Shown: positions 43,361 through 56,367 of the stretch, in pieces
How the letters are laid out: each line of letters opens with the position of its first letter
Numbering within the stretch: the stretch's first letter is position 1
The notes under the pieces: model-generated
What the model was told of the DNA's origin: nothing
Databases searched by the model: none
The model's input: the letters and a program-made list of their open reading frames with translations, nothing else
Assembly (NCBI GenBank): GCA_030710605.1
Contig: CP092863.1
Span: 62,456,508 to 62,520,507, forward strand
Direction: 5' to 3'
From: Cordylochernes scorpioides
Taxonomy: Eukaryota; Arthropoda; Arachnida; Pseudoscorpiones; Chernetidae
Length of the DNA: 64,000 nt
Position numbers and translations under genes: made by a program

Positions 43361-43810
43361 TATATTAGTAAATTAAATTTTATTGCCCTCTATCGTTAAA
43401 ATTTTACACAAATAAATTTACTGGCAATGCGTTAAATTTAACGATAGAGGGCAATAAAATTTAATTTACTAATATATAATGGTTATGAAAACATGTTTTG
43501 CGCGGAAGAGCTTTGCTCGATGCAATACCTTGAAATTTATATGTATGTATCTCTACAGACCTATAAGCTTATGTCCATAGTTCACTAAACACCATTTAGC
43601 TGCCTTCCATAGAAAATGCAGGGTATATAACAAAACCAGTCCAATACAATAGTAGAGCGGTCTAGAGATTAATTTGGCGAAACCGCTGAGAGGGTTCACT
43701 ACTGATGAGCCAAGCCCTCTCATTCATTAAATCATATCATTGCAGTAAGGTCTGTAGAGATTTAAAAAAGAAACGCATTGCCAGTAAATTTATTTGTGTA
43801 AAATTTTAAC
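43361..43810. mobile_element. Nested inverted-repeat element
   Basis: Perfect 39-base inverted repeats at 43395-43433 and 43772-43810 bound about 340 bp. That interior includes the dispersed repeat shared with 11091-11345. A second inverted pair, 43361-43399 with 43437-43475, overlaps the left terminus. The class is unknown. Confidence 0.7.
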
Positions 43811-44400
43811 ACTATATATGTTTGGAAAATTATTTTAAAAAAAATAATTTTATTATTTCTGTTATCATTGAATTACGAAATAAAAAGTAAACTATTATAC
43901 TATTATATTATCGTATATATTTGTAGCTTAAGGGTGATATATGTTTAATAACCAAATTTGGCATTTTGAGATGTTTCCCAATTTTTTTCACAGTTAATGC
44001 AGCAGTCTCGTATTGTGTTTTTATGAAAGATGTTCGAGGTTTTATGCCGAAATAAATTTCACCTATAATAGTTACAGAAAAATATAGATATTAGAATTAA
44101 GTGTTTAATAAACAAGGATATTCTTTTCTATTATAGCACTCTATATATATTATGTATGTTGTTTACTACATTGAGCTCATGTAGAATAGTACAGGTTATA
44201 TGGTGCACGCTAAAAAGACTGTTATTTTATGATAATTGAGATAAAATATTTTAATAGGTGTTTATTATATCTAGAACTAAATCATTATAAAAAGGAGAGA
44301 GAAAGACAGAAGGACAATTACCAAATAGAATCAACATTTTATAAACCAATTAAGTGCATAATTCGACCGATAGAGAGAAAGAGGCTAAAGCAGTTTTAAT
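43811..44400. other. AT-rich stretch without recognised gene
   Basis: No coding or repeat signature beyond AT tracts. Confidence 0.45.
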
Positions 44401-44411
44401 TGTTTTAGGGA

Positions 44412-44790
44412 GGAAGAGTATATTGTTGTGGAACAGCGTGCACCTATACCCTCTATTAGCTCTCACCTGACTGTTCCCCCTGAATGTTCACATCACAGCG
44501 ATGATTTGTCCTTCCATTCGTCCCTTATGACCTGTTCCCTCCCGTTGTCCTTGTTCTCTCTGTCTACTAACCCCTCCCTGTCCCCTTGTCTCTCCCTTCC
44601 CCCTTGTGTCCCTGTCCGTTGTTGGTTGTCCCTACCCTCGTTACTAACCCGTGTTCCGTGTCACCCCGTGTCTTCGTTCTCTGTGCCCACGTCTTTCACC
44701 TCAGATGATTGGTACGACTGCCCCCTAGCTAGCATGATTTCCCCTCCACACGGCACCACCCCCTGCTCTCCTTCCCCCCAGTAAACTCCC
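44412..44790 (+). other. Pyrimidine-rich segment with Ser/Pro/Leu-rich open frame
   Basis: A 118-codon open stretch (44428-44784) lies in CT-rich sequence. Its Ser, Pro and Leu content is what CT-rich DNA gives by chance. The segment is much less AT-rich than its flanks. I cannot assign it. Confidence 0.3.
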
Positions 44791-44869
44791 TCGGGAGTTG
44801 GGGAGAAGGAGAGAAGGCGGCGGGGCGGGGTTTTTCGTTGGGTGTTAGCTGATAGGGGATATAGGTGTA

Positions 44870-45600
44870 TGAGGTCTCCAGGATGATATGTTCATTCCGC
44901 CGACTTCGCCTCGGGGGACCGTGGGGCAGCCACTGTCGGAGGACTGGGCAACCTCCAGTATCTAGGAGATATCCTCTCATTTTGGAAGTAAGTGTGAAAC
45001 TTCTGATGTGTTGGAGGTCTGTACTAATTCTTATGTGTTGTAGAACTGGGCAACCTTCGCTGTATTGGAGGATTGGGCGACCTCCAGTATCTAGGAGGAC
45101 TCTTCTTATCTTGGAGGTAAGTGTGAACTTCTGGTGTGTTGGAGGACTGGACTAACTTCTCTGTGTTACAGGACTGGGAGACCTCCGCTATGTTTGAGGC
45201 CTAGGCGACCTCCACAGTCTTGGAGGAGTGAGCGACCTCCGCTGACTTGGAGAACTGGGCGAACCATGTTCGAGGAGTGGGCCACCTCTGGTGTTTTGGA
45301 GGACTAGGAGACTTCCACTGTCTTGAAGGAATGAGCGATCTCCACTATAATGGAGGACTGGGGAACCTCCGTTGTCTTAGCGAAGTGAATGCCCTATGAG
45401 CGACCTAGGCTATGTTCAAATCCTGTACGATCTCTACTGTATTGGAGAATTGGAGTCCAGGGTGACCTATCAGAAGGAGTGAGCAACCTCTGAAGTTTTG
45501 AAGGTCCGCGTTTAGACGTTGGGCAGCATCTGTTCTTGTTTAAGGCTTGGATGGCCTCTGTTTCAGTTAAAAGCTTGGGCGACATTTGTACCTGTTGAGC
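44870..45600. repeat. Degenerate GGAGG/CCTCC minisatellite
   Basis: Words such as GGAGGACTGGGCGACCTCC recur every 30-45 bases with many changes. Each unit carries inverted GGAGG and CCTCC and could form a small hairpin. It leads directly into the 66-bp satellite. Confidence 0.75.
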
Positions 45601-45639
45601 TATGTCAATAAATGATCTCTCTGAATTATCCTGGTTTTC

Positions 45640-48600
45640 ATCGAATGCTATAAAGCGGCAACTATATTACGCCAATGAAATGATGGCTCAAATTTGTTAT
45701 GAACCTTTTAAATGCTATAAAGACTTCACCTTAATACGCCAATGATATGAAAGCTTGAAGTTGCTCTGAATCATTAAATACTATAAAGTCCCCACCTAAA
45801 TACGTCAATGAAATGATCGCCCAAAGTTGCTCTGAACCTTCAAATGCTATAAAGCCCCCACCTAAATACGCAAATGAAATGATCCCCCGAAGTTGCTCTG
45901 AACCATTAAATACCATAAAGCCCCCACCTTAATACGCCAATGAAATGATCGCCCGAAGTTGCTCTGAACCATTGAATGATATAAAGCCCCCACCTTAAAA
46001 CGCCAATGAAATGATGCCCAAAGTTGCTCTGAACCATTAAATGCTATAAAGTCCCCACCTAAATACGCCAATGAAATTATCGCCCAAAGTTGCTCTGAAC
46101 CATTAAATGCTATAATTTCCTCACCTAAATACGCCAATGAAATGATCGCCCAAAGTTGCTCTGAGCCATTAAATACCATAAAGCCCCCACCTTAATACGC
46201 CAATGAAATGATCGCCCGAAGTTGCTCTGAACCATTGAATGATATAAAGCCCCCACCTTAAAACGCCAATGAAATGATGCCCAAAGTTGCTCTGAACCAT
46301 TAAATGCTATAAAGTCCCCACCTAAATACGCCAATGAAATTATCGCCCAAAGTTGCTCTGAACCATTAAATGCTATAAAGTCCTCACCTAAATACGCCAA
46401 TGAAATGATCGCCCAAAGTTGCTCTGAACCATTAAATACCATAAAGCCCCCACCTTAATACGCCAATGAAATGATCGCCCGAAGTTGCTCTGAACCATTG
46501 AATGATATAAAGCCCCCACCTTAAAACGCCAATGAAATGATGCCCAAAGTTGCTCTGAACCATTAAATGCTATAAAGTCCCCACCTAAATACGCCAATGA
46601 AATTATCGCCCAAAGTTGCTCTGAACCATTAAATGCTATAAAGTCCTCACCTAAATACGCCAATGAAATGATCGCCCAAAGTTGCTCTGAACCATTAAAT
46701 GCTATAAAGTCCCCACCTAAATACGCCAATGAAATGATGCCCAAAGTTGCTCTGAACCATTAAATGCTATAAAGTCCCCACCTGAATACGCCAATGAAAT
46801 TATCGCCCAAAGTTGCTCTGAACCATTAAATGCTATAAAGTCCCCACCTAAATACGCCAATGAAATTATCGCCCAAAGTTGCTCTGAACCATTAAATGCT
46901 ATAATTTCCTCACCTAAATACGCCAATGAAATGATCGCCCAAAGTTGCTCTGAGCCATTAAATACCATAAAGCCCCCACCTTAATACGCCAATGAAATGA
47001 TCGCCCGAAGTTGCTCTGAACCATTGAATGATATAAAGCCCCCACCTTAAAACGCCAATGAAATGATGCCCAAAGTTGCTCTGAACCATTAAATGCTATA
47101 AAGTCCCCACCTAAATACGCCAATGAAATTATCGCCCAAAGTTGCTCTGAACCTTCAAATGCTATAAAGCCCCCACCTAAATACGCAAATGAAATGATCC
47201 CCCGAAGTTGCTCTGAACCATTAAATACCATAAAGCCCCCACCTTAATACGCCAATGAAATGATCGCCCGAAGTTGCTCTGAACCATTGAATGATATAAA
47301 GCCCCCACCTTAAAACGCCAATGAAATGATGCCCAAAGTTGCTCTGAACCATTAAATGCTATAAAGTCCCCACCTAAATACGCCAATGAAATTATCGCCC
47401 AAAGTTGCTCTGAACCATTAAATGCTATAATTTCCTCACCTAAATACGCCAATGAAATGATCGCCCAAAGTTGCTCTGAGCCATTAAATACCATAAAGCC
47501 CCCACCTTAATACGCCAATGAAATGATCGCCCGAAGTTGCTCTGAACCATTGAATGATATAAAGCCCCCACCTTAAAACGCCAATGAAATGATGCCCAAA
47601 GTTGCTCTGAACCATTAAATGCTATAAAGTCCCCACCTAAATACGCCAATGAAATTATCGCCCAAAGTTGCTCTGAACCATTAAATGCTATAAAGTCCTC
47701 ACCTAAATACGCCAATGAAATGATCGCCCAAAGTTGCTCTGAACCATTAAATACCATAAAGCCCCCACCTTAATACGCCAATGAAATGATCGCCCGAAGT
47801 TGCTCTGAACCATTGAATGATATAAAGCCCCCACCTTAAAACGCCAATGAAATGATGCCCAAAGTTGCTCTGAACCATTAAATGCTATAAAGTCCCCACC
47901 TAAATACGCCAATGAAATTATCGCCCAAAGTTGCTCTGAACCATTAAATGCTATAAAGTCCTCACCTAAATACGCCAATGAAATGATCGCCCAAAGTTGC
48001 TCTGAACCATTAAATGCTATAAAGTCCCCACCTAAATACGCCAATGAAATGATGCCCAAAGTTGCTCTGAACCATTAAATGCTATAAAGTCCCCACCTGA
48101 ATACGCCAATGAAATTATCGCCCAAAGTTGCTCTGAACCATTAAGTGCTATAAAGTCCCCATCTGAATACGCCAATGAAATGGTCGCCCAAAGTTGCTCT
48201 TAACCATTTAATGCTATAAAACCCCCACCTAAATACGCCAATGAAATGATCGCCCAAAGTTGCCCTTAACCATTCAATGCTATAAAGCCCCCACTTTAAA
48301 ACGCCAATGAAATGATGCCCAAAGTTGCTCTGAACCATTAAATGCTATAAAGTCCCCACCTAAATACGCCAATGAAATGATCGCCCAAAGTTGCTCTGAA
48401 CCATTAAATGCTATAAGGTCACCAACTAAATACGCCAATGAAACGATTGCCCAAAATTGTGCTCTGAACCATTAAATAATATAAAGACCCCACCTAAATA
48501 CGCCAATGAAATGGTCGCCCGAAGTTTCTCTGAATCATTATATGTAATAAAGCCCTCACCTTCAATACTCCAATGAAATGATCGCGCAAAGTTGCTCTGA

Positions 48601-49708
48601 ACCATTAAATGCTATAAAGCCCCCACCTAAATACGCCAATGAAATGATCGCCCAAAGTTGCTCTGAACCATTAAATGCTATAAGGTCCCCAACTAAATAC
48701 GCCAATGAAACGATTGCCCAAAGTTATGCTCTGAACCATTAAATAATATAAAGACCCCACCTAAATACGCCAATGAAATGATCGCCCAAAGTTGCTCTGA
48801 ACCAATAGATGCTATAAAGCCCCCATCTAAATACGCCAATGAAATGATCTCTCAAAGTTGCTCTGAACCATTAGATGCTATAAAGCCCCCATCTAAATAC
48901 GCCAATGAAATGATCGCCCAAAGTTGCTCTGAACCATTTAATGCTATAAAGCCCTTACCTAAATACGCCAATGAAATGATCGCCCAATGTTGCTCTGAAA
49001 CATTAGATGCCATAAAGCCCCCACCTAAATACGCCAATGAAATGATCGCCCAAAGTTGCCCTTAACCATTTAATGCTATAAAGTCCCCCACCTTAAAACG
49101 CCAATGAAATGTTCGCTCAAAGTTGCTCTGAACCATTTAATGCTATATAGTCCCCACCTAAATACGCCAATGAAACGATTGCCCAAAGTTGCTCTGAACC
49201 AATAGATGCTATAAACCCCCCACCTAAATACGCCAATGAAATGATCGCCCAAAGTAGCTCTGAACCATCAAATGTTTTAAAGTCCCCACCTAAATACGCC
49301 AATGAAATGATCGCCCAAAGTTTCTCTGAACCATTTAATGCTATAAATCCCCACCTTAAAACGCCAATGAAATGATGCCCAAAGTTGCTCTGAACCATCA
49401 AATGTTTTGAAGTCCCCACCTAAATACGCCAATGAAATGCACGCCCAAAGTTGCCCTTAACCATTTAATGCTATAAAGCCCCCACCTAAATACGCCAATG
49501 AAATGATCGCTCAAAGTTGCTCAGAACCCTTAAAGGTTATAAAGCCCCCACCTAAATACGCCAATGAAATGATCGCTCAAAGTTGCTCAGAACCCTTAAA
49601 GGTTATAAAGCCCCCACCTTAATACACCAATTATATGATTGGTTAAAATTGCTCTTGCCGCCATTTAAAGCTATGAAGTCCCCACCTAAATACGCCAATG
49701 AAATGATG
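45640..49708. repeat. 66-bp satellite with higher-order structure
   Basis: About 61 tandem monomers with the core ACGCCAATGAAATGATCGCC and a GTTGCTCTGAACCATTAAAT segment. From about 45860 to 48060 monomers form a 263-bp four-monomer unit in which one monomer has GATGCCC for GATCGCCC, a one-base loss. A rare variant (ACGCAAATGAAATGATCCCC) near 45870 recurs exactly 1315 bp later, five 263-bp units away. Monomers diverge more towards the right edge. Confidence 0.95.
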
Positions 49709-50336
49709 GTACATAAATGCCCTGTTAAATCCGATTGTTGCAATAAAAATGGGGATAGAAATCTATTTCGTTCATTCAATAACAAATCTCTCACTTCATT
49801 CACTTTACCAAAAAAGGTATTACACTAGGCCCTCGAGACATATGGATCTTTTGTCCTTACCTTGACCCACCTGTAACTTATATAATAAGCACGAAGTACA
49901 TAATAGTTATTTATTGGTTTGTAATTAATAAATATATTATATTATAAAACGAAAACCTTACCAAATTTATAACAATTCACAATTAAATCAGACCACACCA
50001 TAAAATAATGGGAAAAAAACGCTTCAAAGTCTCTCACATACATTATTTTTTAGCTTTATAAATGTGAAACTTCGATAAGACCTAGGTCCGGCTGTCATTC
50101 TATATCTGTTCCTTGAACGAGCTATATTTAATCTGTAGTATTCTGTGTGTTTAAAAATAGATATATATCATCATCATCATAGAAAGCAGGAAGTGTAAAC
50201 ATTGGATTTAAAAGTTTAAATAAATAGCAAAAATAAAATAAATCTAACCTCTTACAAATATATAATTAAAATGAAATAATTTGATCTGATGACTAATGTT
50301 TAATTAGTAAATTATATAAAACGATACAACATAAAT
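49709..50336. other. AT-rich stretch, possible 5' LTR position
   Basis: The LTR of the following Gypsy element should end near 50336, but I could not match it to any second copy. Confidence 0.4.
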
Positions 50337-50508
50337 TGGCGACGAGAATTTGAAAATATTACTGTGGCCCTGAAGCAGAAGTATGGCAGCATACCTGACG
50401 CCACCTTTGTCCATGAATTTGAATGCTAGCAATTTATTTGCGGAATATAAGCAATGGATGGAAAACAAAAATTTTTGAAATAGCATCAGGAATTTTAAAA
50501 AAAATCGG

Positions 50509-51230
50509 ATGAAATTAAGAAGGTTACTCTATTGCATTGTTCAGGGCCAAGTGTACAACGTATATTTTTCAACTTGCCAGATGAAAAGGAAAACTTATGA
50601 ACAAACTAAAGTGGTCTTAGATAAATATTTCACACCTCATAAAAATGTGTTAACTGAGAGATTCAAATTTAGACAAAGAGTCCAGAAATATGAATCGATC
50701 GACAACTACCTAATTTCTTTAAAAGAGATTTCTAAATCTTGGGAATTTGGAAGCTGATAAGAGTCCAAATAATTGAAAAATGTAGCAACAAACAACTTAA
50801 AGAAAAATTGTTGCAACAAGAAAATTTGACACTGTCAAAAACCATTGATATTGCTAGAATGTTATAAATTTCTAGAAAATAAATTAGACTTCTTGAACCT
50901 CCAAATGATCAAACACTAAATAGAGTACAAATTAAACCTGAAAAACACTATAATGCTAATAATGTCAACAAAGGTAGATTCAGTAATCAAGGTACCCCAT
51001 AATTTTCAGGTGCCTTTAAGCGTAAATGTTATCTATGTGGATTAGATACACATTCAGCACAAAAATGTGGTGCTAAAAAATGGACTTGTTCACATTCCAA
51101 TAAATTAGGACAACTTTTTCGAACTTGCAGGAACCGCCCAAATCAAAATAATAATAGAAACTACAAAATTTTCAATCAAACTAAAGTTAAGACCATACAA
51201 GAAGAAAATAAGACTTGATTACGTGAAAAT
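50509..51230 (+). pseudogene. gag: Gypsy gag relic
   Basis: An open stretch of 82 codons contains the gag capsid segment TYEQTKVVLDKYFTPHKNV and ERFKFRQRVQKYESIDNYL, a pattern widespread in gag of invertebrate Mag/K02A2.6-like elements. Further on, across stops, CYLCGLDTHSAQKC is a complete zinc knuckle. A second one is degraded (CSHSNKLGQLFRTC, its second Cys replaced). Several stops lie between these blocks. Confidence 0.75.
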
Positions 51231-51275
51231 TCAGATGAATATACCTACTATACAGGTGCTGAAAATAAAGAAAAA

Positions 51276-51506
51276 GTGCAAATAGATGGTAGTGAAATAA
51301 ATATGATAATTGATACAGGGAGTGATAGAACTTTCATAAGCTATAATAAGATGCTTGAATTATATGGCCATAAAATTATGCCAAAATTACATATCACCAC
51401 CCGAACCTCTTTTGCCTATGGTCAAGATAGACCTCTTCCATGTTATGGTTATTTCAATGCTGTGATTTCTTGGAAAGAAAAATCAATTTCAGAAGATATT
51501 TATTGA
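51276..51506 (+). pseudogene. pol: Gypsy protease relic
   Basis: INMIIDTGSDRTFIS is the retropepsin active site with D-T-G-S intact, in a 76-codon open stretch. It ends at a stop before the second half of the fold. Weak continuation (a LLGGKSSFELGI-like segment near 51530) is readable in a shifted frame. Confidence 0.75.
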
Positions 51507-51593
51507 TTGATAAAAAATTGAACCTTTGTTGGGAGGCAAGTCTAGTTTTGAACTAGGTATAATTAAAAGGGTATAAATCATGTAAATGAATCA

Positions 51594-52942
51594 ATGTCTA
51601 CTAATATAGAAACTCTTGTTCAAGAATATGAACATCTTTTCCATGGACTTGGAACTATAAAAGGCTATAGTCATAGAGTGACATTGAAAGACAACTATAG
51701 GCCCATTGCCCAGAGATGCCGTCGCATACCTTATGCAATGGTAGAAGTAGTGAATCGAGAGCTTGATAAGATGCTAGAGAATGGAATCATTGAAGAACTG
51801 CATCAAGGTTCTAAATGGGTTTCTAACACATTAGACTATGCATAGACCTTCAGTAAGTGAATAAAGCAATATTGATAGAAAGGCATCTAATTTATACAAA
51901 TGACAATATGTTACATGCCCTTAAAGGTGCTAAAGTATTTGCAAAGCTGGATGCAGAATAAGGGTTTTGGCAGGTTGACTTAGACCCTCAATCAAGACCC
52001 CTTACAACTTTCATCACGCACCGTGGTTGTTACAGATTTTGAAAAGTTCCTTTTGGTCTATCAAGTGCTCCAGAGGCATACCAGAAAGGAATGGATTCAA
52101 TTTTGCTTGATTTGAAAGGTGTAATTTGTTACTTGGACGATCTCGTAGTTTACGCCAAAGATAGACAAGAACTAGAAGAAAGGCTTAGAAAAGTCTTACA
52201 AAGATTTGATAAATTAGGCATTAGGATTAACAGGAATAAGTGCAAATTTGCCATGGAAGAATTGGATATTTTAGGTCACATTGTTAGTAGTGAAGGTATT
52301 AAACCTGTAAATAGGAAAATAGAAGCAGTTTTAAATTTTCCAATACCAAAAAATATTGAAATGTTAAGGTCATTCTTAGGAACTTTTTTTCAAAATTGGT
52401 AGAACCTCTAAATAATTAGACTAGAAAAATATTGGGTGAAATTGGGATTTGAAAACAAATAAAACATTTCAGGATCTTAAAAAGTCACTAACAAAAAATC
52501 CATGCATGGCATATTACAACTTGAACTCATCAACTGAATTAATCACAGATGCAAGCCCTATTGGTCTTGGAGCAGTAGTAATACAAACACAACAAAATGG
52601 CATTAAAAGACCAATTGCATATGCCAGCAGATCCTTAACTGATACTGAAAAAATATATTCACAAATAGAAAAAAAAGACATTGCAATTTGTGTTAAAAAC
52701 AGATCACAAACCTCTAATCTATATGCTGAATCCTAAAAGCTGTTTTGCCTCCAAGAATTCAAAGATTGAGTTGGAGATTACAATCTTATGACTTTGAAAT
52801 TGAATTCATTCAAGGAAAGCAAAATATTGCAGATATTTTTCAAGACAACCTCTTTCTAACACAAATGATGAAAAATGGCTGGAGGACTATGTTCATAAAG
52901 TCTTATCCATCACTTCTGAAGAGCTTCAAGCACTGTCTTTGA
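51594..52942 (+). pseudogene. pol: Gypsy reverse transcriptase and RNase H relic
   Basis: The pieces in order are RRIPYAMVEVVNRELDKMLENG and GIIEELHQGSKWVSN (RT fingers), a broken palm with DLDPQSRPLTTF, then GVICYLDDLVVYA with the catalytic YLDD, LDILGHIVS and MLRSFLGTFF (thumb). RNase H follows with STELITDASPIGLGAVV and YASRSLTDTEKIYSQIEKK, then RIQRLSWRLQSYDFEIEFI. Four or more stops or frame changes break it. Catalytic residues themselves are largely preserved, so decay is mostly by nonsense and frame changes. Confidence 0.85.
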
Positions 52943-53086
52943 AAGAGATAAAAGTTTGTACAGAGCAAGATCCTTTGTTTCAAAAACTGTAAGAGATGGT
53001 TCAAAAGGGAGTTTGGCAATATCCTCTGAATGAAGAAATCAAATGTTTTTATAAGTTTAGAAATGAACTCTCAAAATTTGATAGTC

Positions 53087-54160
53087 TTATCTATAAAGTA
53101 AGTAGAATTTTGCTATCTTCAAAACTAATAAAGAGAGTCTTGAGAATTGCACATTGAACACATCAAGGAATGACAAGAACCAAACAACTGTTAAGAGAAA
53201 AATATTTTTGGATAAACATGGACTTTGACATTGAAAATTTGACAAGAAACTGTCCAATTTGTGTAAGGAATCAACCATTAATAAATGATCAACCATTGCA
53301 AATAGTTCCGTTAATATCAAAACCTTGGATGAAACTTGGAATTGACATAGTTGTCCAATGGCCATCATTATGTTTTAACAGTGATCGACTACTATTCTTC
53401 ATATCCTGAAGCAATGATAATAGAAGACATTTCCAGCAAGGCAATTATCAAAAAAATTGATGGAGATTTTTGCAAGACATGGTTATCCACATGAAGTTGT
53501 AACTCATAATGGTTTACAGTTTGTAAGTGCATCAATGGAAATATTTAAAAAATAATGTTGAATCAGGCACATCAAAGCCTCACCCTATTTATAAAAAGTA
53601 ATGGGAAGATAGAAATATTCCACAGATTTCTAAAGAAATAATTTAATTCAAGTTCTGAGGAAGGGAAAGATTGGAAAGAAGATTTATCCAAAATTGTAAT
53701 GTCTTACCAAACTACTCCAAACAGATCTACAGGAAAGACTCCAGCATTCCTATTATTTTCAAGAGAAATCAAGACTAAATTAATCTCACATTTTAATGAT
53801 ACAGAAGAAGATGAAACCAACATCAAAGAATTCAATATGGTCTACAAAGAAAAATAAAAAACATATAATGATATAATTCGGAAGGCTAGTCATTATAATT
53901 TTGAAATTGGAAATTTAGTTTATGTGGCAAATCCAAATAATGCAAAACTTGATTCAAATTTCAGATCAGAACATTATGTCATTCTTGAAAACACTTCAAT
54001 AAATTATTTTAAATTAGTCAACACTAAAAATAGGAAAATAATTCATAGAAATTCTAAACATTTGAAACATGTTCCTACTCAAGAGACCAATCAAGACATT
54101 TCTGACTTGATTCCAGAAGAGAGCCAGGAAAGTGTTAGTTCAGATACAACAAGAATTTAA
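53087..54160 (+). pseudogene. pol: Gypsy integrase relic
   Basis: MTRTKQLLREKYFWINMD and CPICVRNQPL form the integrase zinc finger (the second His of H-x-G is readable just before 53170). WMKLGIDIVVQWPS holds the first catalytic Asp. The later core (about 53400-53780) is shredded across frames. The C-terminus reads SNFRSEHYVILENTSINYFKL and HSKHLKHV-like residues to a stop at about 54160, the usual end of pol in this group. Confidence 0.75.
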
Positions 54161-54269
54161 TACCCTATCTCTTCGGATGTACAAATGCCAGATGATAATT
54201 GCTCAAACCAAGATAAATACACTTCTTTAAACCGACCAAGTTCAGGAAATTATCCAGACTGGTTGTGTA

Positions 54270-55330
54270 GCGGAGGAGGGCGAACTGATCGCCTCCGACA
54301 ACGGCTGTGGCACGAGTGTTTTGAACCAAATCAAACGGACGGAAGTAGATAGCACTCCAGGTGATATTTCCAGGTGCGGAAATTCAACCCTGGAATTCTT
54401 TCTGAAATACTCCATGAAAACAACAAGGATCTTGGTGAGCTGCAGTGCGACAGCGTGGCTGACTTCTGCGACAGTGTCAGACTGTCAGGGACTACAGCGG
54501 CGATCCAACTGGGCGGGACGGAGCTGAGTGCTCCATGGAAGTGCGACAAGGCTAAATGGTCGAAGCATCCCGAAGTTAGAGCCGGCGACCCGACTGAACG
54601 GGATAGAGCATTGAACGCTCTGTGGAAGTCCGACGACAATGTCTGTGACGCGGAAGTCGCGCGCAATGTGTCAGCGCCGGCGTCTGCGATGCGAGCTGAA
54701 AATATGTGCCAAGAATGTGTACCTATCATCTTCGTTCCTTCGCCCGACGAGGTGCATATCAAACAGCCACCGCCTAGCAAAAGTTCAACTGACGTTGAGA
54801 CTGCCACGGGTTCAGACACCTCCAGAAGGTTTTAGAAATTTACAGCCCTGTGCGGGGTCGGCACGAAGAGACCCAGGTTTGAAGGGTTTGGAAGGAGAGA
54901 GTTTCTAAAGAAAGAGAATGGAAAACCGAAAGAAGAAAGGAACTTTCCCGACCTATGGAGATTAACAGGGACGAATACGTGCCGGACGGCCCCGATATGG
55001 CCAGTGTGGATTAGTTGGACGCAGTCACTGTAAAGATCGACCATCTACAGCTCAGTCGTGCGAATGAGAAGAAAGCCTGAGTTTGGATGTTGTTATGCAA
55101 ATAAGGTTTGACGCTGATCCTGCCGCTACGCTTCCGGTAGGCTGACGAGCCTCTTGTGGCCAGAGACGTCAGGGAGATAAAAGAGCCGCCGATCAGCGCT
55201 GCTGGTGAAATCAATCCTTTCCGGGACGAAAAAGATTTGGAAGGAGGCAGTGTAAGGTGGAAGACAAGGCCAAGATACCAGAGTAAAGTTGTGCGGCCTC
55301 CGTTGCCATGTGGCAGGCGCTAAAAACTGT
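54270..55330 (+). other. GC-rich segment of unknown nature, left half
   Basis: A clear composition jump occurs near 54270. It contains a 153-codon open stretch (54374-54835) that starts MRKFNPGILSEILHENN and has scattered Cys pairs (CDSVADFC, MCQECVP). I do not recognise it. The segment seems to continue at 58020-58306 beyond an inserted LINE. It could be a long LTR or a non-coding part of an LTR element. Confidence 0.4.
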
Positions 55331-55362
55331 ATTTCTGTTGTTGTCGTGTCCAAAGAAGAGTC

Positions 55363-56213
55363 TCAGATGTCTCCATGCATCTCCATCACAGCAGCAGCAA
55401 TATTCACTATATTAGGTGTGTAAAGTTTGTGCTCTGGGTCTAAGTCAATTTTCTGCAAGGCTGCGGCCATTGCTGGGCATGAGAATATGTGAGTAGGTGT
55501 TAGTTCCACACCAGGGCAGTTGTTGTATGCTCTATAGGTTCTTGTGCCATCTAGATGTATTGTCATTTCTTTATAATGTTTTGTTCTAAGTCTTGTTATA
55601 GTTTTTGTCAGTTTTCTCTCCGATTTTATTTCACATATTTGATCTTTTCTTATTTTTTGTTTAGTTATCTTGTATTTTGCCAAAGCATCAGCGTCAAATA
55701 CTGACATATGTTCTTTCCCTTGGCTCAGCTTTCTGGATTTCTTTGCCAATTCATCTGCCATTTCATTACCCTCGATCTCAACATGGGCGGGAATCCATTG
55801 TAGAATGCAGTTCTTCTCTAATGTTTCCAGTTGGGTAAGTAATGAGTGCATTTTCTGCGTGATTCTAGTATTGCCCTTCTGAATTGCTTCTAGAGCGAAT
55901 CTGGAGTCGCTATATATTATAATTTCTTCTGATTGATGCAGGGATGGTTGGTTCAGGCATACATCAAGGGCTTTCCAGATAACTGTCAGTTCACAATTGA
56001 AGTTTGACGATTTTTTCCTGCTTCTTCTTTGATTTTGATGTATGCTCCATCTTGGAGTATTTTGTTAATTCTGGCCCCTCCATTACTCAGGGTAAGGTCT
56101 GATGATCCATCTGTGTATGCTAATAAATAATTTTTCTGATTATATAAATCAATTGTGTCAAGTCCTTTCTTTTTAAGTATGTTTTTGTTCTCTTTTTTTA
56201 TTGCAGGGTTCAT
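55363..56213 (-). pseudogene. LINE RNase H domain and C-terminus
   Basis: YLLAYTDGSSDLTLSNGGARI (56130-56070) supplies the first catalytic Asp. After a frame change, SDSRFALEAIQKG supplies the third, and WIPAHVEIEGNEMADELAKKS the last His and Asp, all intact. The C-terminal LTPTHIFSCPAMAAAL matches the H-x-F-x-C-P motif. The reading frame ends at TGA 55363 close to the LINE 3' end. Only the frame change around 55980-55990 spoils an otherwise well-kept domain, suggesting moderate age. Confidence 0.85.
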
Positions 56214-56367
56214 TCAGGTTGAGATTGATTGATTTGATGGCAATGGGGTAGGAAATATTGGGTATTCTTGAATTTGAAAGTCATTTTGTTTCATGTTTAT
56301 GATTTTTCTAATATTGTTGTCGTACTGAAATGTTGAAGATCTTTTAAGTGTTATTTTGGTGTCCAGT

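Larger units (their letters stand above)
50337..54170 (+). mobile_element. Decayed AT-rich Gypsy element
   Basis: A TGGCGACGAGAAT primer-site-like sequence (50337 onward) is followed by gag, protease, RT, RNase H and integrase pieces in Gypsy order. Stops and frame changes are frequent. It is a different lineage from the elements at 1 and 17982: gag has a CX2CX4HX4C knuckle. Neither LTR was identified. Confidence 0.85.

Noticed and set aside
44428..44784. 118-codon Ser/Pro/Leu-rich protein gene
   Set aside because: Composition is explained by CT-rich DNA, with no domain, no start context and no neighbours.
44424..45672. A 1.25-kb solo LTR between two TATAT sequences
   Set aside because: The right border falls inside the satellite's own sequence and the terminal bases do not form TG...CA. 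The TATAT match is weak in AT-rich DNA.
45731..49419. Many 60-118-codon open frames on both strands with repeating GSEQLWAIISLAYLGG or SEPLDAIKPPSKYANEM
   Set aside because: The monomer is 66 bp, a multiple of three without stops in several frames, so tandem repetition alone creates long open frames. The one-base loss in every fourth monomer breaks them.
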